Assembly (NCBI RefSeq): GCF_900111835.1
Contig: NZ_FOJP01000002.1
Location: 62,001-126,000, forward strand
DNA: 64,000 nucleotides
DNA from: Metapseudomonas otitidis
Lineage (GTDB): Bacteria; Pseudomonadota; Gammaproteobacteria; Pseudomonadales; Pseudomonadaceae
Direction: 5' to 3'
The position numbers and the translations under genes were made by a program. Of this stretch, positions 1-7,954 are shown in pieces (the first letter of the stretch is position 1; each line of letters opens with the position of its first letter). The notes under the pieces were generated by a model. It was not told the DNA's origin and made no database searches. It worked only from the letters and a program-made list of their open reading frames with translations.

Positions 1-283
1 CATCTGTCTGTGCGTACTTCGCAGTGCATCCGCTGGCTAGAATCGAAGCCGCTATTACTAATATCTTTTGCACGTGGCCTCCGCTGTACTTCCATTTTTG
101 ACTTGTCCCTGCTGTATGGGTCGCGATTGGCAGTAGGGGAAGAGAAGGCTACTAATGTGCCACCATGCTGTCTATGTCCTTGATGTGTAAATGACTGCCG
201 GGACGCTGCCGAGAGACTTAGCGCTGAGTAGGCGTCAGAGGATTGGCCACAGGGACAAGGCAAGTGGGTTTGCACCCACTCGC

Positions 284-1042
284 TCATGCTGCTGCGTATG
301 CCTTCTTCATGGTCAGCTTGCCGTCACGGTAGAGCTGGACGATCAGCTTCTTGCCCTCGGGAGTCGGCAGGATTTCGTAGACCGGGCGGGTCGGATGGGC
401 GATCAGCTTCTCGGTGAACAACACGTTCCGGTACTTGGCGTACACGCGGTACTTGCCAGCGCCGACGGTGCGGTACAGGTAGCCCAGGTCAGCCAGATCA
501 CCCTTGATGGCCATCGTGTTGACGCCTTCCAGGGTGCGCACGAAGGTGGCCAGGGACTCCTGACGCAGCGCCACGCAGTTGTCGAAGACGACAGCCTTCG
601 GTGCCATCTCCTTGTTCTCCAGGGCGAGGCGGTCGCGCTCTGCCTTCAGTACCTTGGCCTGGGCGATGACCTTCTCCATGTAGGTGAGCGGGTCGTCGAG
701 CACTGCCTCGGCGGCGGACGCATGGACGGCCACGCCCTCGGTGGCCAGCCGGTCGTAGGAGCGGATGACTTCGAGGTGGAACTTCGGGCTGATCCACATG
801 GCGTAGGCGTAGGCCAGCTCCTTCACCACGAAGGTGCCGCCGTTGCGCCCGAGCCTGGTTTGCAAAGGGTACGAATCCGTACCTTTTCTCAGCTCATCAA
901 TCAGGTCGCCAGCTTGGCGCTCTCACAGCGCTGGCTTATGGCGCGGTTCAGCGCCGGCAGCCTTGTGCAGATCGTTCAGGCAGTAACGGCCCTCGGCGTC
1001 CTGCTTGATGGCCACGCCGCATACAGTCAGTTGCTTGCTCAT
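284..1042 (-). pseudogene. KilA-N domain phage antirepressor, interrupted by an in-frame stop
   Basis: Reading from an ATG at 1042, behind a good GGAGG Shine-Dalgarno, the frame runs for 253 codons to the stop at 284. It is broken only by a TGA at 923-925. The text before the stop (LNDLHKAAGAEPRHKPAL) and after it (NGGTFVVKELAYAYAMW, then KFHLEVIRSYD) are the two halves of a KilA-N DNA-binding domain. The C-terminal half resembles a phage antirepressor KilAC-type domain. In this family a Trp usually follows the KPAx segment, so TGG to TGA is the simplest explanation. A 193-residue product could still start from a TTG at 865, but it would lack the first half of the DNA-binding domain. Phage antirepressors counter repressors during induction; here the gene is most likely dead or reduced. 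Confidence 0.8.
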
Positions 1043-1095
1043 GTTCTGTCCTCCAGAAAAGACGAAGCCCGCTCAGAGGCGGGCTATGGGTGTTC
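1043..1095. repeat. 53-bp direct repeat, copy 1 (terminator plus leader)
   Basis: This copy is identical over 53 bp to positions 1644-1696, exactly 601 bp away. Read on the minus strand it contains a short Rho-independent terminator followed by the GGAGG ribosome-binding site of the KilA-N gene. It therefore works as a terminator-leader module directly upstream of the 1042 start codon. Confidence 0.9.
1055..1085 (-). terminator. Rho-independent terminator inside repeat copy 1
   Basis: On the minus strand a 7-bp stem (AGCCCGC / GCGGGCT) with a 6-nt loop is followed by TCGTCTTTTC. It would stop transcripts from the BRO-type pseudogene before the KilA-N gene. Confidence 0.6.
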
Positions 1096-1112
1096 GCTAG
1101 AAGTGAGGGGAT

Positions 1113-1643
1113 TTACTGGCCGATCAGTGCCTTCAGGTTCTCGGCGGTCTCCTTGGCAGCCTGGGCTTCTGCGAGCGCATGATCAGCTTGTACAGACCGG
1201 ACTCATTGAGTACCAAGAGCCGTGCAGTACGGCCCTGGAAGAGAACGTGGTTAGGGCGCGCTCTCTTCTCCAGAGACATCCGCTCATCCTCGCTGAGGTG
1301 ACGGAACGAACCCCTGTCTGAATCTGTTTCAGAATGACTTCATCATCGGCCATCTTTGGGTGGCCCCAGGTGCCGCCGTTGTTACCACGCTTGGCTTCCA
1401 CCAAAGCTGTGGATTCCACAGTTTTGGAAAGGGCGTCGATGTACTCCACCGTCTCAGGGGAGCGCGGCCCGGCAAACCTAGATTCAACCTAACTTTGCGG
1501 GAGTCTTTGATTTGCCTGGTGGCATCCGTGACGTTCTGGATACCGAGGACGTTGCACACATCCTTTGCCAGGAACCACGGCTCACCGTTCAGATCGACGA
1601 CGCGGATGCCCTTGGCCTCGACGCTGCCGTCGTGGAAGAAGAA
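1113..1643 (-). pseudogene. Mosaic remnant of BRO-N / KilA-N antirepressor genes
   Basis: No single frame is open. From 1643 downward one frame encodes a BRO-N start-like segment (GIRVVDLNGEPWFLAKDVC, LGIQNVTDATRQI, NLGLPGRAP). A second frame then gives a KilA-N-like piece (YIDALSKTVES, RGNNGGTWGHPKMA). A third gives the second half of a BRO-N domain (HLSEDERMSLEK, LVLNESGLYKLIMRSQKP). A short tail (ENLKALIGQ) ends at a TAA at 1113-1115. No start codon remains: the second copy of the 53-bp repeat joins directly to the BRO-N coding text where the N-terminus should be. The pieces look like several antirepressor genes recombined and then frameshifted. Confidence 0.65.
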
Positions 1644-1696
1644 GTTCTGTCCTCCAGAAAAGACGAAGCCCGCTCAGAGGCGGGCTATGGGTGTTC
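1644..1696. repeat. 53-bp direct repeat, copy 2
   Basis: This copy is identical to 1043-1095. It carries the same GGAGG site, but the ATG that follows it in copy 1 is replaced here by BRO-N coding sequence. This suggests recombination between repeat-bearing leaders. Confidence 0.9.
1656..1686 (-). terminator. Rho-independent terminator inside repeat copy 2
   Basis: It is identical in sequence to the terminator at 1055-1085: a 7-bp GC stem followed by a T-rich tract on the minus strand. Confidence 0.55.
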
Positions 1697-1933
1697 TCTG
1701 GTAGCTGACCAGTTGAATCGCCGGGTCAGGTCTGGAGGCTCGTTGGTTATCCCTTGCCTGGTAAGTGATAAGGCTCCCAGAAGCAGCCTTATCCCTACTC
1801 GGATCAGTGATAGCCATACCAGCAGCAGCCTTTACCCTTAACCTGAGTAAGGGTTACACCAGCGATCAAAATGCGGGAAAATCCCGCCTTTTAGACATCC
1901 ACCAGTCCCACCATGGCTCAACTCTGAGCCATC
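1697..1933. other. Gene-free stretch packed with hairpins
   Basis: No convincing gene was found. Perfect inverted repeats occur at 1767-1793 (9-bp stem, GATAAGGCT), 1834-1854 (7-bp stem, ACCCTTA), 1873-1887 (GCGGGA / TCCCGC) and 1913-1932 (8-bp stem, ATGGCTCA, 4-nt loop). The third is followed by CTTTT on the plus strand and could be a plus-strand terminator. Together with the branched structure at 1934-2007 they form a run of five hairpins in 240 bp. Confidence 0.7.
1873..1892 (+). terminator. Possible plus-strand terminator
   Basis: A 6-bp stem GCGGGA/TCCCGC with a 3-nt loop is followed by CTTTT. No obvious plus-strand transcript precedes it. Confidence 0.35.
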
Positions 1934-2007
1934 CGCGAAAAAATAACCCCCAGCACCAAGCCGATAAGTCGGCCTCCTGGCTCTCCAGGAGAAGGGTGAT
2001 GGGGGTT
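1934..2007 (-). terminator. Branched terminator of the antirepressor operon
   Basis: On the minus strand an 8-bp outer stem (AACCCCCA at 2007-2000, TGGGGGTT at 1952-1945) closes over two perfect inner hairpins (1974-1991, 7 bp; 1960-1973, 5 bp). ATTTTTTCG follows immediately. It lies 4 bp after the stop of the small gene at 2011 and is the natural terminator of that operon. The three-way-junction shape is unusual for a terminator. Confidence 0.65.
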
Positions 2008-2010
2008 CTG

Positions 2011-2199
2011 TTAGTCGCTGCTTGTAAGTGCTAGCCGGAGCACCGGAAGGTTCATCTGCTGGGCTGCTTTCCATCTGCGTTTATCTGCGGCCAGGATCTC
2101 GCTCAGCAGCGGATGCTGGACGGTGCCTTCTGTTGTGGCAGCCATGCCCGAAGCACTCCGTTTCCTGGCTTTCCTTACTTCGCTGCCGATGCTCTTCAT
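2011..2199 (-). CDS. Small basic protein of unknown function (62 aa)
   Basis: This is the third gene of a minus-strand operon. Its ATG at 2199 overlaps the TGA of the preceding small gene (TGATG), which predicts translational coupling, and it stops just before the branched terminator at 2007. An AGAAGGG stretch lies upstream. The product is soluble, with a basic N-terminus (EVRKARKRSASG) and a helical C-terminal half (LLSEILAADKRRWKAAQQ). The family is not recognised. Its reality rests on the overlap and on operon position, so confidence is moderate. Confidence 0.5.
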   Translation of the reverse strand: MKSIGSEVRKARKRSASGMAATTEGTVQHPLLSEILAADKRRWKAAQQMNLPVLRLALTSSD

Positions 2200-2342
2200 C
2201 AGCGAGACCCTTCTGCGGTTCTGTGCTTGGATCGAGCTACCAGCTTGAAGTCGGTCTGCCAGACGATGCACAGCAGGTACACCAGTGGAACCAAAGGCCA
2301 GAGAAGCAGGGCGCCCAGGAAGATCAGTTCAGGTAGACGCAT
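2199..2342 (-). CDS. Small single-pass membrane protein (47 aa)
   Basis: The ATG at 2342 overlaps the TGA of the AntA-type gene (TGATG), and the gene ends in a TGA that overlaps the next ATG. The product begins MRLPELIFLGALLLWP and continues through VPLVYLLCIVW. That is one hydrophobic span of about 20-25 residues followed by a short polar, basic tail (KHRTAEGSR). Such tiny membrane proteins are common in phage and mobile-element operons. No function can be assigned. The double overlap with its neighbours is the main evidence that it is translated. Confidence 0.5.
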   Translation of the reverse strand: MRLPELIFLGALLLWPLVPLVYLLCIVWQTDFKLVARSKHRTAEGSR

Positions 2343-3163
2343 CAGGCCACCTCCGCTTGGGTCTTGATGTAGTCGCTCGGGTCGACGCTGTTTCCGAAGG
2401 GCAGGTTCAGCACGGCTTCGATCTGCGACAGCGTGAGGCCGCCAGCCAACATGGTCAGGGCGGAGTCGTAGGCTCGGGCGTACTGGTTTAGGTCTTCTGG
2501 GCAGAGTACATCACGGATGCCTTTGCCTACCTTGGCCCTCCATTCACCTGCAGAGAGACCAGTCATCACCCTGCACACCAGCGACATGAGTGTCTTCTGG
2601 GTATTGAAGGCTTCCTGCTTGACCAGGCTCTTCGGTAGCTCACCAGCCTTGGCCTTGTTACCAGCAACCACGAATGCCTGATGGGCCACTTGGTTGTCGA
2701 TGGTGGTGATCATGGAGCCACGGATCGGCGTGTACCTCAGGAGCTTGTTTCCGAGTTCCTCCATATCGAGGAAGTAGTCGCGCACGAAGAAACCCTCGTT
2801 AGTGTTTGCCGTCATCGCTAGATGTGCAGCACAGTCGCGGCTGAGGGTGTAGTCAGTGCGAGGGCGCTTGCCTGTCGGAGTCTGGTGCTCTAGGACTTCC
2901 CCATTTTTCCCGAATCTGTGAAATATGGCTGAAGCTCCGCGAGTTACCCAGTTTGCGAACTTCCCCTCGGGCTTGCCGATGTTCTCCCACAACTTGCGGG
3001 CATCAATGCAGGGTGCAGTTCTGCTTTCAACGAACGGGAGGATGCGGCGAACCTTGGTCATCCTCGTAGTCTGTTCCTCGGTGAAACCGAGAGTCAGCAT
3101 CACATGCTTCGGACAATCAGCCGGGGTGTAGTTGAAGGACTTGCCAGTTCGTTTGCTTTTCAT
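2342..3163 (-). CDS. AntA/AntB-type phage antirepressor
   Basis: A 273-residue protein. Residues about 50-135 match the AntA/AntB antirepressor fold: IDARKLWENIGK, FANWVTRG, then TDYTLSRDCAAHLAMTANT and FFVRDYFLDMEE. The C-terminal part (about 170-260) is unassigned and may mediate partner binding. Such proteins relieve phage repression. It is the head or second gene of a minus-strand operon followed by two coupled small genes. It overlaps by 4 bp (ATGA) with a short upstream frame. It is intact, unlike the KilA-N and BRO-N relatives a kilobase away. The call is firm for the domain; the biological target is unknown. Confidence 0.75.
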   Translation of the reverse strand: MKSKRTGKSFNYTPADCPKHVMLTLGFTEEQTTRMTKVRRILPFVESRTAPCIDARKLWENIGKPEGKFANWVTRGASAIFHRFGKNGEVLEHQTPTGKRPRTDYTLSRDCAAHLAMTANTNEGFFVRDYFLDMEELGNKLLRYTPIRGSMITTIDNQVAHQAFVVAGNKAKAGELPKSLVKQEAFNTQKTLMSLVCRVMTGLSAGEWRAKVGKGIRDVLCPEDLNQYARAYDSALTMLAGGLTLSQIEAVLNLPFGNSVDPSDYIKTQAEVA

Positions 3164-3363
3164 GGCGTAGATGTTCCTTTTTGTTCAGCCGTCAGAGTCC
3201 CTTCCATCCATGCCACCAGCTCCCATCTACAAGGGAAACACGGACGGCTCGGACGGCTGGACAAAACGGGCTGGGTTTCAGGGGTATCTGCAAGGGATGC
3301 AGGGTTGATGCTTGGTGACTTGCCCAGGAGTTCCCCGGTGCCTGGATGCCATTCACGGGCCAA
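3160..3363 (-). CDS. Possible small protein upstream of the antirepressor (67 aa)
   Basis: A short frame opens at a TTG (3363) and ends in a TGA overlapping the antirepressor ATG (ATGA, 3163-3160). The product contains REWHPGTGELLGK and a Cys-Pro-rich CFPCRWELVAWMEG. No family was recognised. The 4-bp overlap favours a real leader gene, while the weak start codon and lack of a clear ribosome-binding site argue against it. Confidence 0.3.
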   Translation of the reverse strand: MAREWHPGTGELLGKSPSINPASLADTPETQPVLSSRPSRPCFPCRWELVAWMEGTLTAEQKGTSTP

Positions 3364-4609
3364 AGCCTGGGCAGCAGTGGTTGCCTAGGTCGCTACTGTG
3401 CTGAGGCCAGGGCTGATGGGTGACAGAGGCGAATGGGGAAACTCCTGGGCGGAGTCATCTGGAGGGGCATGAAGATGAGCAGGAGGCGGACTGACAGAGA
3501 GTCTTGGGCTTCCTGACAACCACTGACGGGGATGGTCACTGACAACATCGTCATCGGTGATCATCGATCCTGTGTCAGCAGAGTTGGGGAGGCATCAAGA
3601 GCAACTTGCGGTGCAGCTTGAAGAGCACCTGCCAGTGTCCTTCGCAAGACAGGCTTGATGCTGTCTCATTGCTTCGTTCTTCATTGATGGATTGATGGTA
3701 ATGGCCATGGATACAGGACGGCTCAAAGACACTCATAGAGTGGCTTCGCCATCCACCGCTACACCCCGCGAGTTATCGCAGGTAGCCAGCCTCGACTGGG
3801 TGCCATCACCTCCCAGCCAGCTATGTCAGGTTCGTCATCACCCGTGACTGCTGGCCGATCTGTCGGGGCAGTGAGAGGGGCTGTACGCCTGAGCTCAAAG
3901 TAGCAGTAGGTACTCGGCGGTCGCCTCGCTGGGCTGTTGCCTTTCCCTGGCTCGACCGTCCTTCCGGCTGTTTGCGGCGGTAATGATCGAGCGCCATGGT
4001 TGAGGCTCGAACTTGCGAGATTGCGCGTTCTCCTCTCCATAACTGTGTGTTAATCGATCTTCGTCGAACGTGATTCGATATTGCAAGATTTGTGATGTAT
4101 AAAGTGATTGGCTTTTGGCTTGCAAGGGTCTCCTATCGCCCAGAAGTCGACATCCGCCGTATGATGCGCACGCCTGAATATCAGAAAGCTCAGAAGCAGT
4201 CTTGACCATTGAGAGCACAATCTGCAGGACTCCACATCGCACAGACGAGGATAAGGCGCAGCGGGTTGATTTGCCCCTAAACCTCTCCTGTGCGTCTTCC
4301 TTCTGCAACCGTTCGCGGTGTGGGAGAAGATCGAAGCCCTTTTCTGTCGATCACGTTCTGATTGAAAGTCGCGGCCATATTCAACTCACAAAGCTAGGAG
4401 AGCTGCTCGGTGATAGCTGTTTTTCTGCTTCGTGCGCAGTCTTGAGCGCCTTTCGTCGTCTGCGATCAGAGGGCGGCCGCCGCTTTGACGCACTGATGCG
4501 TAAAAACAAAGTCGACTTGTCGATGGCAGCGATCATGGTCGAAAAATACTGCTCCCTAACATTTCATTATCGATATCCATAGCTGAAAAACAATCACAAT
4601 GATGTCGTA
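3364..4609. other. About 1.2 kb with no recognisable gene
   Basis: Both strands contain only short frames without a convincing start, family motif or ribosome-binding site. The longest, a plus-strand frame at 4202-4582, matches nothing known. GC falls toward the right end, approaching the nuclease gene. It is probably degraded mobile DNA plus the regulatory region of the antirepressor operon and of the nuclease gene. Confidence 0.6.
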
Positions 4610-4639
4610 TTGACATTCTGCTGGCGGCGGAGATATTAA
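4610..4639 (+). promoter_or_regulatory. Sigma-70 type promoter for the OLD nuclease gene
   Basis: A perfect -35 TTGACA (4610-4615) is separated by 18 bp from a -10-like TATTAA (4634-4639), about 57 bp before the ATG. The sequence around it is AT-rich compared with the core genome. Confidence 0.45.
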
Positions 4640-4696
4640 TTTCGCCTAGAGTTCTCCATTCTCGGGTGCTCAAATTACAACTACAGGGATTTTTCT

Positions 4697-6439
4697 ATGG
4701 CTAAGAAGGCTGCAGTACCCGAAATTGTTTCGCTGATTGAAGAGGGTGTACCTCGTCCACGACTGCATAAACTCATCATTCAGAATTTTCGGTCAATTGG
4801 TGCAGTTCCAGTTGAGATTGAACTGGATGACATCGTTGTGTTAGTTGGCGCCAACAACGCTGGAAAAAGTAGCATTTTACGAGCTTATGAAATCGTGATG
4901 TCTCACGGATCATCTGCCGGCAAGCTGAGCATCAGCGACTTCCCAAATGGCGTAGTAGAGAGGGAAGCGCTTCCGACCATTGAACTTCAAACGATCGTGT
5001 TCAGTGATGCGCCAGGGGCGCGCTGGCTTGATGTCCAGGCCAACGGAGAATTCCTGATCCGCGAACGCTGGATCTGGGACAGTCCAACCAAAGATCCGGT
5101 CCGGCAGGGCTTCGATGTGCAGAAGGGGGATTGGGATGCACAAGTGCCGTGGGGGGCCCCAAACATAGCCAATGCAAAGCGCCCACGTCCCCATCGCATT
5201 GATGCGTTTGCTTCACCCGACGCTCAAGCGAATGAGATTGTCAACTTAATCAGCTCCTTGCTTAAAGAGCGTGTTCAACAGATCAAGTCGGATCCCGCTC
5301 AAGTGTTATCTGACTATGAGCTTGTGATTGAGAAAATCAAGTTGCTCCAGACAAAAGCTGTAGAAGCGACTGAGGCAGAGGTTGCTTCGATTGAGTCTGA
5401 GATCACCAAGTATCTTGACCGTCTGTTCCCGAACCACCATGTGAAGTTTGATGCCAAACCTGAGTTGGATATCGAAAAGGCCTACACCCCATTCAAAACT
5501 ACTGCTGATCTGCTGATGGGCCCAAAAGATGGTTACCTGTCAGGAATTGCCAACCAAGGTAGTGGTGCCCGTCGAACTTTGCTCTGGGCAGCCTTGAAAT
5601 ACCTGTCGGAGGTGAAGGATCGCGAAGGGACAAGGCCGCACGTCTTGCTTCTGGATGAACCTGAGATTTGCCTTCATCCCTCGGCTATCCGGGAGGCTAG
5701 AGCAGTTCTTTACGATCTGCCTCAGACAGGTAACTGGCAGGTGATGATTACTTCGCACTCACCGATCTTCATCGATCTGTCCAAGGACAATACCACCATT
5801 GTTCGCGTATACCGTGGCGAAGGTAACGAGGTAGAAAGTACGACTCTGTACAGACCTACCCGTGCCAAGTTGGACGATGACGATAAGAAAAACCTCAAGA
5901 TGCTCAACGTGTGTGACCCCTACGTGAACGAGTTTTTCTTTGGTGGGCGGCAGATCATCGTTGAAGGCGATACCGAGTACACAGCCTTCTCCATCATCAA
6001 GGACATGTACGTTGAGGAGTATAAGGACGTCCAGATCATCCGGGCTCGTGGTAAGGGGATTATCCCGTCCTTAGCGAAAGTCCTCCTGCAGTTCTCCAAG
6101 CAGTTTACGATCCTCCACGATACCGATTCTCCGCTCACGGTAACAGGTAATGGCAATCCAGCTTGGGGAATGAATAAAACCATCGCCTCCGTGCTAAAGC
6201 TCGACAATGCTGAAGGACGCGTCAGGCTTGTTGCGTGCTGTACCTGCTTTGAGACGGCGTTGTTCGGAAAAGAGTCCAAGGACGAGAAGCCATATCGAGC
6301 TTTCGTCCGTATCCAAAACGATGCAGAGTCTGCTGAGAAGGTGAAAGCACTATTGGATTATCTGCTAGACGCCTCTAAGCCAAAACCGGTTAATTGCCTT
6401 GAGTGGACAGCGATTGAAGAGCTGAATGAGGTCGTTTAA
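4697..6439 (+). CDS. OLD-family ATP-dependent endonuclease (AAA ATPase plus TOPRIM)
   Basis: A 580-residue protein. An N-terminal ABC/AAA-type ATPase shows Walker A GANNAGKS (51-58), a signature-like GSGARRTLLWA near 295 and Walker B VLLLDEPEICLHP near 320. The C-terminal third is a TOPRIM nuclease domain with VEGDTE (Glu423) and the Asp pair D475-T-D477. This is the architecture of overcoming-lysogenization-defect nucleases and of GajA of the Gabija defence system, including a similar length. No UvrD/GajB-like helicase lies beside it, so it is a class 1, stand-alone OLD protein or an orphan GajA. GC content is clearly lower than in the core genes, in keeping with horizontal transfer. The ATG follows a weak CAGGGA site. 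Confidence 0.8.
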   Translation: MAKKAAVPEIVSLIEEGVPRPRLHKLIIQNFRSIGAVPVEIELDDIVVLVGANNAGKSSILRAYEIVMSHGSSAGKLSISDFPNGVVEREALPTIELQTIVFSDAPGARWLDVQANGEFLIRERWIWDSPTKDPVRQGFDVQKGDWDAQVPWGAPNIANAKRPRPHRIDAFASPDAQANEIVNLISSLLKERVQQIKSDPAQVLSDYELVIEKIKLLQTKAVEATEAEVASIESEITKYLDRLFPNHHVKFDAKPELDIEKAYTPFKTTADLLMGPKDGYLSGIANQGSGARRTLLWAALKYLSEVKDREGTRPHVLLLDEPEICLHPSAIREARAVLYDLPQTGNWQVMITSHSPIFIDLSKDNTTIVRVYRGEGNEVESTTLYRPTRAKLDDDDKKNLKMLNVCDPYVNEFFFGGRQIIVEGDTEYTAFSIIKDMYVEEYKDVQIIRARGKGIIPSLAKVLLQFSKQFTILHDTDSPLTVTGNGNPAWGMNKTIASVLKLDNAEGRVRLVACCTCFETALFGKESKDEKPYRAFVRIQNDAESAEKVKALLDYLLDASKPKPVNCLEWTAIEELNEVV

Positions 6440-6912
6440 TCGTCCTGAGGGGACGATGACCATGATCAGCCAATGGTATCGTTCCCTATTCCAAGCGCAC
6501 TTACAGCACAAGGCACTCTACCGTCGAGAGGGTAAAGTGGCTTTTCTATGACCTCGGCGTAGACGCTCACGGTTGATCAAGGGCGTTCTTGTGAGCGCAT
6601 TGGTCAAAAAGTGGCTAGCCCCAATATGAATCTGGCGCTGGAAGGTCTTGCTGACAGCCCGCTGAAAATCTCTGGGGTGACCAACTCAGCGAACCTCAAG
6701 CTCTCTGTATATAGGCGCCTCGTTTGGCGCTTTCGTTGATCAGGGCGTTAACTGTGATTTGCCTCCCGGCTCTGTAGGAACCCCAAGCCTCGGAATGAAG
6801 TGTTGATGAACGTCCACTTGCTTGTTCTCACCGGTCGCTTCGGGTTGATATTGGCCAACTTGCTATGTCTATGGCGAAAAAATAATGCGCCCCCACGCAC
6901 TCAAGCCTTTTG
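6440..6912. other. Intergenic region after the nuclease gene
   Basis: No gene is seen. A 7-bp inverted repeat (ATCGTCC / GGACGAT, 6439-6457) overlaps the nuclease stop codon but has no T-tract. A small GCGCC/GGCGC hairpin followed by TTTCG lies near 6713-6732. No helicase partner or transposase fragment was found here. Confidence 0.6.
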
Positions 6913-7494
6913 TTAGGCATCTAACGCTTGGGCCCGCAGCACTCTGCAAGCTCGCTTAACCGCCGCCGTAGAGATCCCCCAGTGCTTCGCTGTATCAGCG
7001 ATGCTGGCGCCGTTCTCCTTCCTCCAGATAGCCACGGCCTGATCATCGATCACCTTCGGCGCCCCCAGCTTCTTGCCCTGAGCCCTGGCTCGCTCGATCC
7101 CGGCCATCTGGCGGGCCTTGATGTTGGCTCGTTCCAGCTCAGCTACTGCAGCCAGCATGGTGAGCATGGCTTTACCGACTGCGCTGGACAGGTCGAAGCC
7201 TTCGCGCATCGAGACCACCGTCACGCCCTTGACCTTCAGGGCTTCGACTGTCTCCAGAACGTCGATGGTGTCCCTGCCCAGGCGGTCGATGGCCGCCACG
7301 ACAACTGTGTCTCCCTTCCTGGCATAGGCATGGAGTGCCTTGAAGCCCTCCCGTTGCAGTGCCTTCGTGGCCCCGCTGGTTGCCTCATCGGAGAACCACT
7401 CGCTCACATTGAAGCGTTGGATGATGGCGTGGCGCTGGGCCTCAGTTGTTTGGTCGTCAGTACTGACTCGGACGTAGGCGATGGTGGCGGTCAT
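6913..7494 (-). CDS. Serine recombinase (resolvase/invertase family)
   Basis: A 193-residue small serine recombinase. The start is placed at 7494 because AAGGAG lies 9 nt upstream. The catalytic motif AYVRVSTDDQ holds the nucleophilic Ser. The core contains DRLGRDTIDVL, GKAMLTMLAAVAELERANI and a C-terminal helix-turn-helix (SIADTAKHWGISTAAVKRA). Length and layout fit resolvases of Tn3-like or related elements rather than large phage serine integrases. No transposase or terminal inverted repeat is visible in the window. The upstream 160 bp carry direct and inverted repeats that could be its recombination site. Confidence 0.85.
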   Translation of the reverse strand: MTATIAYVRVSTDDQTTEAQRHAIIQRFNVSEWFSDEATSGATKALQREGFKALHAYARKGDTVVVAAIDRLGRDTIDVLETVEALKVKGVTVVSMREGFDLSSAVGKAMLTMLAAVAELERANIKARQMAGIERARAQGKKLGAPKVIDDQAVAIWRKENGASIADTAKHWGISTAAVKRACRVLRAQALDA

Positions 7495-7517
7495 GGCTAA
7501 TAGCTCCTTGAGTGCCA

Positions 7518-7657
7518 GGTGGATCACAAAGCTGGCTCAAGATGCTATTTGGTGGATCATTAGAAATCAACAGTTCTGATCCATCTAGAGGCCGCAGCGC
7601 TTCGTCTGGCTCAAGCTGTGATTAGCTTGGCTCGGAAGGTACACCCTCTGATCCACC
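7518..7657. repeat. Repeat-rich region upstream of the recombinase, possible res site
   Basis: GGTGGATCA occurs directly repeated at 7518 and 7551, and its inverse TGATCCA(T/C)C at 7577 and 7649. CTGGCTCAAG is repeated at 7532 and 7606. Small serine recombinases usually act on multi-site res regions next to their own gene, and the spacing and mixed orientation fit that pattern. The function is inferred. Confidence 0.45.
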
Positions 7658-7954
7658 TCCTGAGCCCGCATGTAGCCCAACTTGGGGCGATCTGAATGAC
7701 CACACCTTCCGCTTAGTCGCCTTTGCTGAGCAAGCTACGCCTTTATATGTGAGTGAGTTGAGCCACATGCTTGATTGACGCGCCCAGGCTAACCGTCTCT
7801 GCGAAAGGGCAGCCTGAGCATCGTGCTTGATGGGGTAGGGGGTGCCCTGATTTTCCAGGCGGGGAGGGGTGGGCACCGGGGGGACTCAAGTGGGACGACT
7901 CGATAGATAGGGGCTCGTATTTTTGGCAAAAAACGGCCGGTGGGGTGTGGCCAA
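7658..7954. other. Gene-free stretch between recombinase region and SRP RNA
   Basis: No gene is supported; the short minus-strand frames here are low-complexity and lack ribosome-binding sites. Confidence 0.5.

Noticed and set aside
1945-2007. Cloverleaf-like folding considered as a tRNA or tRNA-like gene
   Set aside because: No D-arm, T-arm (GTTC) or acceptor/anticodon geometry is present. The T6 tract directly after the outer stem makes a terminator the better reading.
4202-4582. A 126-codon plus-strand frame upstream of the nuclease gene
   Set aside because: It has a non-ATG start without a ribosome-binding site and no family resemblance, and its composition is unlike that of neighbouring real genes.
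6912-6925. GTTAGGCATCTAAC, resembling integron attC core sites
   Set aside because: It overlaps the recombinase stop codon (TTA GAT GCC TAA on the coding strand). There is no second core pair at attC spacing, no integron integrase and no cassette array.
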